Positions 22,406-34,800 of a stretch of DNA of 64,000 nt are shown here, piece by piece (positions within the stretch are counted from its first letter, which is position 1; the number at the start of each line of letters is the position of its first letter). Under the pieces are notes generated by a model. It had not been told where the DNA came from. It made no database searches and saw only the letters and a program-made list of their open reading frames with translations. The stretch spans positions 15,765,625-15,829,624 of the forward strand of contig JABAKD010000016.1 of NCBI GenBank assembly GCA_012845835.1. Reading direction: 5' to 3'. The position numbers were made by a program, and so were the translations under genes. The stretch comes from Undaria pinnatifida. Its lineage: Eukaryota > Sar > Phaeophyceae > Laminariales > Alariaceae.

Positions 22406-22853
22406 TGGGTCAGGGACACGCTGGCTGGCTTGGCTTCGGCTATCAATACATTGAATAGCCAAAATGGCAAAACGGAAAAAGGAACAAAATCCCAGCCAAT
22501 CACAGCATCGGAAGCATGTCGTTATCTCGCCGCGTTATTAGACACACCTGAAACTAAAACACTGCAAAACAAGGACTGCAACCTGCTGTGCTGCTGCTGT
22601 GGAGTAGGGTGCTCTGTGATCCCTTCCGCGTGGGCTAGAGTGCCACCATACTTGTGACATCTTCTTGATCTCTCCCCGGGACTGAGTCTCTCTTGGTGGA
22701 ATCGTATCGATTGGTTTGGCAAGCGAACCCATAAACTCTAAAGAGAACCAACCACCAACCACACTTTGAAAACAAGACGGACTGAGACTGCTGTTTGTCC
22801 GCGAGCGTCCGCGTCTGGACTGGCGTTGTTTGAGTTGAGTGCCCGCCCTGAGT

Positions 22854-25800
22854 ATGAGCACTGCTGCCGTGGAAGGCGAGGAGGGGGGAGAAGCGGATGA
22901 GAGGGCCATGTCGGCCTGCTTATTCGAGGCTGCGATCCTGCTGGGCTCGAGCACTCTGTTCTATAAGTTCGCATGGTGAGCTAAAAAGATCAAGTCGTAT
23001 TTTATGGAAACACGAGTATAAAATGTTGCGCGTGAAGCCGCCCGATTTCCCGCATGGCGTATGCATGATACTTTGCTTAGTTAGGTACATGCGTACCAGA
23101 GTGTATACTGCCTATATTGTGTAGAATACCTCAACGTACATACAGCAGTAAGAGCACTATGATACCGCAGTGCCTCGTTCAGCAGTGCCTCGTACGTATA
23201 TGCCAGGTGCCGGTATCAATCATTGACGGTATGCAGGAAGAGTACGAGAAGTGCAGGGAGCGCTGAAAAAGATTACACTAAAAAAATTGAAAATTTAAGA
23301 AAATGGGTGTGAAAGGAAGAGCTCCAACACTAGTCTAGACTACTTGCTACGTACATTGCCACAGGCCCGATCGACGCCCACCCAATGTGGCGCATAGTAA
23401 GAAATGCCCGGATCATGGTTTACTCGTTGCAAACGCGAGGGGCTTGTGAGATTGTGACTGGGTGGATTCGCGCGGATCATCACACGTACAGCATACCAGA
23501 GTTATTAGTGTGAGTATGATTACCGTGTCATGCTATGTGCTGATGGCGTACAAACATCATATAATTTCCATTGGAATCGTGCAGCACGGCAGAGGACGCC
23601 GCTGTTGGGGCTTGGGCGCCGCGAAAGGCGGGGCATAGCAACAGGAGGGTAGTGCTGTTCGGTTGCCGCTGACCTGTACAAAGTCAGCGTGAAGTGTGGA
23701 CTTGCGGTACGATAAAAGTAAGAAACGAGAACTATGGAAACGGTTGGATTTGAGCCGGGAAAAAATAAGAAGCCACAATTTAAGAAATTCTGCTGGTGAA
23801 GCTGGTGAGGGAACACGCAACTAAAACTTTGAGCATGGACGCCAAATTGACTTTTTGTTAGCACCGGGTGCCCTCTGCATACACAAGGAGCACAGCGCGG
23901 ACTGCTGCGGCCGGTAGATGGCTCTCTTGTCGTTGGTATCTGCAAGTTTCTAGACGTGTCCCTCATGATTCAGAGTCATGCCTCACACACAAGTGCATGA
24001 GCCTCTTCTCTGTAAATATACTACAAGTATGTGTGCCGTAGTTGGCGTGCTCTCCAACCCCGCTTAGGAAACCCCGGAAATATAATAAGCCCTGCAGGGC
24101 CGCTGCAGCAAGCTGCCTTAACACAGCCCGCCGGACAGACAGGCTTTCAGTTACTATTTACATGCTGTTGTCCGTGGACTTCATCGCTTCCCGCACAGGG
24201 ATTGCGCGTCTCCCCCGAGCCTGCTTGCGCTGACTTTTTCCCCATCTACTGCCTGCGCGATAATACTGTCGAAATGTTACATGTGAAAATTCTGGTTCAG
24301 CCGCGCTATAGACTATACCTGGTATGCTGTGTGACAGGGGCGTGCCTTGCCAAAAGCATTACCCAAAAACTTGCTGGAGAGCTGGTGTAAGAGAGCTGGT
24401 GTGAGGCGGAAAACAAAGCGGAGACACAAACACTTCAAACCATTTGGCGCCCATTCGTCTCGACAAAAAAACACGATAAATGCGATTTTACCAATTGGAT
24501 TTTGCCATCCGTGGAGGAAGAATGTGCAGCTAAACCGCGGATGAAACGTAGTACATGTAAGGAAAGCTCAATTGGCAAAGGTAGTAGCCAGACCTTAGCC
24601 GAATCCGGAGAAGGATTCGGACGGCATGACATGCGCCGCGACCGCTGAAGGATGGGAGACGAATTCCGTTTGTTTGTTAAGTGGAACAACAAGATGCCGT
24701 ATGTCGGGACGGTAGATGGTGGGAACAGAGACCGAGGTCGCCGTCGGGAACGAAATGCACTTGGGATTCCCGTTCCCGTCCCGACCCGTTCTCGACCCGA
24801 CCACAATTTCCCGACCCGACCAGACCGCGCGTACCCTTGGTTTTTTTTTCGTGGCCGTTTAAAATTTGGAGATTCTTCCGAGGAGGCGGCGTTTTTTAGG
24901 AGGGGATTTCCTTCTGTAGCCCATGTCACAAATAATTGAGATATGTTCGCGTATAGCGTGGCCGAAGACCGTTAGAAGTCTATGGCAACCAGATCATTGC
25001 AGACACCCACAGCAGTCGCAAGAGAGGAGCAGCGCCAGAAGCGAGATGTAGTCGAGAGAAGGAGACCTACAGCCCCTCAACAGCAGCAGTGTAGTGTTAC
25101 GTTGGCACGGCAGCCGAACAGTGCTTGGATGCAAATAGCAGAGTAAACTCGAAGCCGCGTACAGGGTTATTGCCAGGAAGGCTGAGTTCTGTATGGTGTA
25201 GTCGAGAGAAGAAGACCTACAACCCCTCAACAGCGCAGTGTAGTGTTAGATTGGCACGGCAGCCGAACAGTGCTTGGATGCAAATAGCAGTGGATGCAAA
25301 TAGCAGCGCAACCTCAAAGCCACGTACAGCAGTATTGCAATAGGAACGAAGGCAGAGTTATGTGGGGTGTAGTCGAGAGAAGGAGACCTACAACCCCTCA
25401 ACAGCAGCAGTGGTAGTGTTAGGTTGGCACAGCAGCCGAACAGTGCTTGGGTGCACATAGCAGTGTCGGGGGGCGGCGACGCGCCCCCCCCCCAGCCCCC
25501 CCCGGGCCCTCGTCAGTGTGCGTCGCAATATGACCCACGAGTGATACGTTGGCACGGCAGCCGAACAGTGCTTGGATGCATATAGCAGTGTCGGGGGCGC
25601 GTCTTGCGCCCCCCCCCGAATCCCCTCCCCCGGGCCCTGGTCAGTGTGCGTTGGAAGGGTCCAGACAGTGTGCGTTGGAAGTCTCCCCGACAGTGTGCGT
25701 TGGAAATATAAATAGTGAATTTTCAATAACACGGCTGTGCTACACTTACCCGGTAGCAATTGCGGCAGTGCAGCCGACACTCAGGTGTTTGGGTGTCTTT

Positions 25801-28800
25801 GCATCGCGTGTTACGGCAGTTCAGTCATCGTTGGGGTTTCTGGGTGCCATTGCATGGCGCGTTACCACGCAGCCACCCTTTCCTCATACCCGGTCCCCCT
25901 TTTGACCGCTTTCTCAGGCTATGTTACCGAGAAATGCTGTTCGCAAACCCCAGCTTCGCGGCTGTGTTGCACTTAGTCGATAGCAGTTCGTGCAGTGCAG
26001 GCAACGTCGGGGTGTTTGAGTGCCCTTGTATCGCGTGTTACCAACACCGTCAGTCCTGCTCCATGCTCCTTGACCCTTCTCTCAGGCTGTACTACCGAGA
26101 AAGGCTGTTCGCGCACCACAGCTTCGCGCCGACGAGAGCAACGCCCAAGGGATCCTCGACGCCCGCTTGCGGCGACGGGACGCTCTCGCTGAGGGGGGCA
26201 GGACGGGCGTTCGCGGCAACCTTCGCCCTGTCCTGCTGCATTTTCGAGGCGGGTTGTTTTTTCGATGCTTGTCTGCACACGGCAACAGTGCGGTCTCATG
26301 TCGTTGGCCTATTCTCCCATGCGCGCAAGTAAAAGCAGCACCAGCAGCAGTGATAAGCAGCAGCGGCAGCACCAACGACCAGCTGCAGTAGTGAGAGCAG
26401 CGGCAGGAAGTTGGACGTCGTTCTACGTTCCGGGGCGTTGCTTGTTGTGCAAGTCTGCTCCTCGCTGTTAGATGCGGTTCCGTGCGGTGTTTCATCAACT
26501 TTGCTGTGTGCCCCGAGGCGAGATATCCCCGCGAGTCTGGAAGACCTCCACTAGGTGTGTGCTTCGTGCCTCATGCCGCACGTAGGCTGTAGAAAGGCGT
26601 CATGTTGCAAATTGTCGACGAAATCCTCGATCTCACAGCTGAAGCTTTTTAATATGTATAGATAATCTGTTTGGAGCCGCTCAAGATGCCCTTGCCATTG
26701 CGCAATGCTGGCTGCAGCGTGAGTCGTCCAAACTCCCACAATTGGTCAATTGTCGTGACACTCTGAGTTTGGGAGAACGTGATTATTGGAACGAAAAGGC
26801 GAAGGCGCAGAGGCAGGCGCAGAGGCAGGGGACGCGTCATACGCCGAGCACAAACCACGGGTTGTATCGGCAGGACCGATTTGTTGGCATACGACGAGAA
26901 GTGCATTGCGCAATGCAATCCGACGCAAAAGCGCAGCGGTGGAATACACACTACGACGTTGGGGTGATTTCGGAATCGAGACCTGACGTCTTCGAGTGGT
27001 TCAGTGACCCTGATTCGAGTCTTGCTACTCATACATAGACACGCTCATGCGCATACACTTTTATTTGTTGTTAAGGCTCTCATGTGAATGGGCAGGAAAT
27101 GATTATGCGCTTAGAACGATAACTGCCTTGGCTTGTGTGATGACGACATAACCTTCCGCGGGTGGTCGCCGCTGGCTGCCCCTGTCAAAGAATCGACGAC
27201 ACCCTCCAAGGGCTGGCGAAGGTTGCTTGCTGAATTTCGTGTTTTTTTCTTTGTTGTTTGCGACGTTTTTTTTTTATTACCACTGTTTGTGCGTTTGTTC
27301 GCGCTCAAAACTGTTTTTCTTCTCGCCAGTTGATCATCTTGGAGTTTGCGGGGCTGCTGAACCCTGCATCTATAGCTTTAGCGTGGAGGGCATGCCTGGG
27401 TCTTATGGTGGTCAGCCTTCACGGGGTTTTGCCGTTTCTTTTGGCGTTCGCGTGCCTGGGGGAAATAGGCCTCGGCAGGTGAGAGATGCAATAGTGCACT
27501 TACTGGACGAAGTTGATGGCCATAGTGCGTACTCTGAAAACCAAGTTTGCGTTGAAGGGGATGGTCGAGTGTTTTGTCAAACTGTGTTTTGCAATGAAGA
27601 TAATTGCTCGAGGCGTTTTCCCCAACTGTGTTCGCGTTGAAACGAATTGTTTGAATCGTTTTTCACAACTCGGTGGTTCCGAGATTATGTCGCATTACGA
27701 TACCGTGATACCGTTCACCTTGACAAACGTGTGTTCTCGATAATTCCATGAAGAGCGCGTGCGCCCTTGAGATGCCTGTCGCGACTCTGAGGTAAGTACT
27801 CTGTACAGGTTGCAGGTGTGAATCATGAGCCCTTGGCGTTCTTTTTGGGATAGCACTTGTTTGCCCGTGTTTCGTGGATGAGCCTTTGGCAAAATCGTTT
27901 AGATTGACACTTGATTGCCCATATGTTTATGCCTCCCCTAACTTGTCTCGCCCCCCTCGCGTTGAAGCCGGTCATCGTGCGTGGGCGCCCTGACGCTGCT
28001 GTCGATCGTCTTGGTCGTCGCATCGCGCATCGAAGGCCAAGATGGAGCCGAAGGTGTTATCGGGCGGTGAGAGCTCTGTACTTGCGGTGGTGGAGTCATG
28101 TAGAAGAGGATTAAATACCCCTTTTGGGAGCCAGACACCGCGACTGAAACAATCGACATGTATATGCGGCCCTAGCACCCGTCTAGCGTGAGGGCGCGCA
28201 TCACGCTGCAAACCGATCACCCCCTAATCCAGCAGCCGGCGTTGCTTCGCGTGGTCGATGCTGTAATTTGAGCCGCTATTTCGGCGCTTTTTTCGTTTTG
28301 AAATATCACAGGGATTACGCAAATCGGGTGCAATGTAACGGTATGCCGTCGTAAAGGTTGCGGTAGCAGTTGTAGTAGCGCCGTGTTGCATGTCATATAT
28401 CTAATTTGTTGAATCCGGTCGGCAAAACTCGGGTGTCCCGAATCCCGACCAGCGTGACAGTTGTAAAGTGTTTGCTTTTGCACGGAGCATGAAGGTCCAG
28501 CAGCGTGTCTGAGCGGGCGCCGTACATGCCTGCGGTGCTTGTTCGTCTTTTCTGCCCGGTCGGCGGTCCCCGCCCGCCCACAGCAGTTATATACTGCTTT
28601 GAGAAAAACCCGATGTTTTTGGAAACGAGCAGGGGTCGGCAGCGCTCGTGTCCCATATTGTATGGTTCGGTCGCTGGCGCTCATGTCTAAATATGTTGTG
28701 CTTTCGCACGCTGCTGACCTTCTCTCCCGTCCTGCGTCATGCGGTAGGCCGCGGGACGCCCTCTCCGAAGGAGGAGGAGTTGCTTTGCTCGATGGCTTAG

Positions 28801-31800
28801 CTTCTATCTTCTCGCTAGAGGTTAGTCCTTGGTGCCGCATTGTGACTTGCTTTTTTTGCGTGTCTCAGAGACACTGGTGTCTTCCCGCATAGGGACAACC
28901 TTTTAGCTTTTACTGTGGGGGGAAATTCGAGTATTGTCTTGGCAACGAAAGCTACAAAAGTCCTGCCTTCTTTCTGGTTCTGATGTGGTGACGAATTTCT
29001 CGCGCTTTCGTTGCCCTCTTTGGTGCCGCTCACGATTGTGCGGTGATGATTGACAGAGGAGGCCTGCCGTCGTTGTATTGCCTCAACATGGCCGCCTTTC
29101 GTTTTTTCTCTACGACTTTTTCTAGAGAAGAAGATTTTATTTCAGCAGGACATGCCTAGTGGACGCCATGTTCCTCTCTTTCGCCGGCCATTAGCACTAT
29201 TTTATAAATTGTGTCAAGTACGTCAGCTATGAGTTCGGTCAATTGAAAAGTCGATAGTCGTTTTTGCAAGCTGCTTGATACTCCGGTAGCGCGTTTTTAC
29301 AGATGTATTGCCTTTTGAAGGTACATGGCTCCATTTACACGGATTGCATCCAATTGATACGGCACCGGGATCGGACTAGAGACCCCTGTTTAGAAAGTTC
29401 GTCAAATCACTCGCGTGTGCATTCAAGGACGACAAACGAGAGTCACACCCACCGTTTTAGGACAATTTTTTTTTTAACCCTTCCTTCATTTTAAACGTGA
29501 TCGACAACAGTGCCAACACAGGAGGTGGGCCGACACCCGAAAGAAAATACTACAGGCATAAGCTAGCTCTCCCCCACCCCACCTTCATCGCCGGTTCTTA
29601 CCCGTTATGACCTTCCCCACGACCGTTATCATCTCGATTTTGTTGTTTGGCTCGTCCAGGCCGGCCTGGTGAGAGTGGGCGTCGTAGGCGTGGCGTCGCT
29701 CGCTCTTCTGAGCGGATTCGGGGCGGTCAACCTTCCTTACCAACAACTCGCCACGCTTTTGCGCAGGGTGCCCCTCAGGTCGGCGCGTGGTAGTGGTTCT
29801 ATTTTATGAAAAATGTTTCAAATCCGTCACATACAAGTTCGACCGAGTTAGTGGCCCATCCCCTCAGCTGTAGCGGCAGCGACAGTGTCTCCTGGGATGC
29901 TGTGCGGTGAGTTCGTGATATGCCGGTGATAAAAATATGGGAAGAGTGGACTGTCCTCGATGTCAATGTTTTTGTTGCGGTGTTCGGCTGTTGAAACGAA
30001 GCCTGGCGCTTGCTCCACCCCTTCTCGGAGCTGCGATTTGCTGTGCACACGAAGGCTCATTTCATTCTACGTTGTTGAAACAGGGCCGAGAAGCAGCAAT
30101 GCTGCAATGTTGTCGTTTCTATTTGTGTCCCAAAGACTGTCTTTGAACATTATGCCAAGCATGGCCTGTTGGACGCTCTTGATACATACCAAGTGGAAGC
30201 CTGTGTACTCGTCCGGCTGCCGACAGTGAAGGCTTAGGCTTTGCCTTTCTGTACGAGAAAAGTTGATGCTTGTCGTTTTTATGTGCGACTTTCGGTTGTA
30301 TCAGCCGTCCAGAAAGCTGAAAGGTCCAAATGCACTACACGTTTCTCTTTGATCAGAACCCTGCGTTTGGTACGAGAGGGACAAGGTCGAACTATTCATG
30401 GTACACCTATGGCAATTGCGCTACGTGCAATTTCATAAACATGTTTACTGATTATCCGACCCGATTCTTTTTAACAATAGTGTTGGTACGAAGAGTGATT
30501 GTCGCAATATAACGGCCAAATATCAGGCGTCGTCTCCCGCCTGACCTTGTAGGCTAGTGAATCATGCTATATAGCCAACATATAATAAGCCGTGAACTCT
30601 AATCTCGCAGGTTTCTTTTTATCTACAAGCGTGCGCGCTGGAGAAATAAAAATGACTGTGTAAGTTAGTGGGTAGTGTTATGTGCATCCAACAGCTATAT
30701 CCGCGACCAAACGATTGTTCTGTGCCGACAACAGCCTCGTCAGGTCTCGCGAGAGGCGAGCTAGGCTCACGCTTGCAGACATCGGCCAGCGCAAACGACG
30801 GGCGGTGATTGCCAGGGCAGAAGCGACTTCTCATAGCGGTGGGGGTGGCGCTACCGGGGTCGGCGGTGGAAGTGATGGGGCGAAATCGCTTGGGTGGGGT
30901 CTTATTGGTAGGGCAATTCAGGCGGTGACCTCCAGCCCATCGGGTAGGCATTCCGCCCAGCAGGCTGCTGAGGTGGGTGGCGCGGTACTTGGAGGGAACT
31001 ATTGAATGACCCTTATTGCGGACAGGACTTACGCTGTTGGACAGGGATCATTTGGAGGAAGACACGCCTTGTTCGCGCAATAGAGTACACATACGTATAT
31101 GTTATTGTCGTAGTTGACCCCACAGCCAAACCTTCTGCGGCAAAACCTTATCACCGCAGGCAGTCGCATGCTAAGCCTGCGCAATTGCTCGCTTTCGGCG
31201 CTGCTTGCTCCCCTTCTGAGGAGAATGAAGGCCGAGAGCGTGGTGCGCATGTAATGTATGCCGCCGTTTATTGCCACCGTAGCTACGGGACGATAATACG
31301 CGTCTCTTTCTCGCTTTGGTTCGTTGCCGCCGTCGCGCTCGCCGGCATTTTGGGGGGGCGTTCGATCGCAGGCGGAGACGGCTAGCCTGGAGCAGATAGC
31401 CCGGGAGCTCTTTCTCGAGATAGCTGATTGCCGAAGGGTGAGGACCGTCGGTTTGCGGGGCGTGGGAGGGGACAGCATGTGTTCGGAGGCGATGCATCAG
31501 CACGTCACTCCTTAAGAATCGCACTCGCGTTTTTGGGGACAAAACACTTAGGAGTAGTGTGGAACATGTTTTGTAGTTCAAACAGGACTAGAAGAGCTTG
31601 TATGAAAGTACGCAATTCACCGTGTACCCATTCCTAGGTCGCTGCTGTTTTTGGCTCATGGTTGTTTTTGGTAGCTCCGGCATGTGTTCTTCCAGTGTAT
31701 TATTTGACGTACCGGTGACTCCAACAGTTAATGCGGGGCGCCTTTACATACTAGGCACTCCACGCAATCGTCTTTGTCTTTGAATTTCTGTTCATGGGCT

Positions 31801-34800
31801 CCTTGCGTCTCGCGGCTGATGAACAGGTAGCGAGTACGCCACAGTGAATTGGAATCCCAAGAGTTGAAGGGGCTACAAAGTGAAAGGATAATTCTTCTAC
31901 ATCGTTTGACAACAGTACAATCTTGACCCACGAAATTCAGTCAGCGTCGATACGGATGTTGCTCCATGAGTTGGAGCCAATAGGGCTAGAAAAATGAGTT
32001 GCAGCCCCGATTTTTTGTGATTGTCCAACCAATCCGAAGCAAGAAAACATGGGTTGTGGGATTGAGACAGGGACAGGAGACCTCATCTAATCGCCTAAAT
32101 GCTCGCGTGATGGCGCAAAATCATAACCTTCGGTTCACGATTCCGAGGGACACGTCGCGACACCAAGAGTAGTACCAGCAGACGTTTGAATAACACGCCT
32201 ATCGTAACGTTCGCGTAAGCAACCGGTGTCAACAATAAACGATTGTAGTCGTCTTGCTACTGGTGTAGAGGAGACCCTAAAGACAGCATGACGCCGTTGA
32301 CCGCGCAACGTTCCCGACGTGCTGTTGGTACGCGTGCACCGCGTCGCCATGCAGATACAGGAGCAGCAACGGCGAGCACGCACCCCGATTGGGCGGGTCC
32401 TCGTGGGGTTCGGGTGAGAAAGCCGTGGGATGAGACTAGGATGTTAGATTTGGTTTCTTGGAGGCTAGGGGGTCGTGAAACGCCTTCGGTGGCAGCGTTC
32501 GGTTTTTGGTTATTACTTGAAACGTACCGAGACTCGTGCCACGGCGGGGATGCTCGTAATTGTTCCTCATATCCACACTTGAGCAGCTCTATACCTCACC
32601 AAAAAAAACGCCTTCGAGAAAATTCATGTGCTAAACCCGATGAACAATACCATGGTTTTGCTATTCTACACCCAAAATATTAATGTTGCATACGATGGCA
32701 CAAATTATATTCCGACGGTATTGGAATATGTGCCGGGGGACCACGCGGCACTCAACGTCATTAACGGTAGGGAAGCGATTCACATGCACCCCGCCTGTCC
32801 GCCCCACAAGCGGGTCTTAACAGGATGCTGCTCACACTTCATGCGACTCATCGAACGCCTCACGGCGCTTCGCGCTTGACGCAAGAAATGTCTCCCTGGT
32901 CAGTGAAAACCCGACGTGCTCCTTACCGGCATTGTGGGAATGCGAGGGTCTATGGTTTTAATACTACTGCCATGCATGATAGCGAGAACCCCATCCCCCC
33001 CCGCGCCCCCCCCAACCTACCCCTCGCGTCTTTCTCGTCGTTATTCGCTCCTGGACCAGTGCTGTGATGTTCGCCTACTGCCTTACGCGGTTATGGAAAG
33101 CTGGGGTAACAGTGCTGTGGGTACCTTACGCGTACGGAACTATGAAGGGCACGGCGGGCGGCGTAGAGGGGCCTGTGGATGACCCGGCGACTCGCTTGGT
33201 GCGCTTCGCCCTCAGCCGGCACCTGCTGGTCGACGCTGACCCAGAAGGATGGAGCGAGGTGAATCACAACCAAAAATGTTACGTTACGTAAAGGGGGGGA
33301 GGGTGTACTCATTTCATGCATGGCCGTAGTCGTAGGACCATGAACCAAAGACCCTCGCGTATTCCTGCAATGCCGGGACGGAGCACGTCGGATATTCGCC
33401 GACCAGGTAGGCATCGCTTGGGGTCACTTTTTGTTTTTTCTTTTTTTTAGCGGTTTCGTGATGATCACCGCCATGGTCATGGGCTTGCAGGCACCGCCAA
33501 AATGTGGTGGAAGCCCGCTTTGGGGTAACGTGCAGAGCTACTCGCGCGAGCGACCAAAACTCGGGAGTGAAAATGATAGTTTAACATCCCCCCTACCGTA
33601 TTCTGGGCCTCCCTGTAGACCTTCTCCGGTCGAGAGGCAGAATTTATTTTTCGAGGGATCGATTCTCCCGTGTTTTATGGTTGCCTCGTTCAAAAAGAGA
33701 CATGCCCGATTCGATTCCAGTCAGCGCACAAGCTTACTCCGGGAAGGAAGCGTCCGTTGCTGGAAATGGAGCGGGGGCGGCTCTGCGTTGTACTCGATGA
33801 TATTTCGCGCGACGTACCTTCCTGATGTGTGACGTACTGCGGTGTTTTTCGTGTTTTCACCCGTCTCGTTCCGATGTACCACGAGGCCGACGGTGAAAGC
33901 GTTGCAGGCGGGTACGGGCAGTACAACACAGCTCCTCAAAGTGCTCGATCGGGTGCTTGATATCCCGGTTTGCCGTGGGAGACAGACTGGCTGCACCTAT
34001 TTTGTCCTGTCGCCCTTTGTTCGCTTTATGCGAGGCTTTACTGCGCGCGCTTCGATCGAGGTGGCACTTTTTGGTCAAGTTATTCTACCGGAAGGCGCCG
34101 CTCAACTGGGGAACCAGCCAAAAAACTGTTCGGGGGTAGGGTACGAGCCATCCGGCGCTAGGGGTGCACCAGAAGTTTCTGAGCTCTTGCCATGAGGAGC
34201 TCAATACACCCGAAACATGACTTCGAAGGCGTTCCTTCGCGCACCCCGACCCACACTTCTACGCGGTAGTCTCAAACCAAATGCACCCGTAAAATGGTCA
34301 TGCTAACCCGATAGGTCCATACTTGAGGAGTTCAACCGCTCAGACACAATTAGTTGACCCAACAACTGCGACCCCTACCGTGCTATAGAGCTCCTCAACT
34401 GAAGAGCCTTGGAAAAATTTGGAGCATCCCTACCGTGGCATACGTCTTACGTCGTGCCCACTCGCTCCCGACGATCAGGTGTGCATCGACCCCCTTGTCC
34501 CCCGCTGCTTGGAACGCTCACCGCACCCTCTTTGTCGCTCCTTGTCCTTGTCGCAGTTGATATCCTTCGTCCTAATTGGAATCCTCGTGCTCCTGCAGAC
34601 GAGGGGTTTCCTCGTCGCGATGAAGACATTCTCCAGAGCTTCGATTATTAGCGGGTAAGTTGACGCGGTTTGGCCATGTCCGTATTGTAAATCGCCAGCA
34701 CTTCTGTCTCTGCCTGTCCGTGCTTAGTGTCAACCTGTTGGGTTGTTGTCGTCCTCGCCTTTGCTGAGATTATTACGTGCAATGCACTCCGTGATCTCGA

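Noticed and set aside
33431-33490. Hydrophobic stretch SGFVMITAMVMGLQ after a T-rich tract, resembling a membrane exon of GPHR
   Set aside because: The neighbouring exon joins directly to 34557 in phase, and that exon already supplies the expected helix; including this one would duplicate it and no donor fits.
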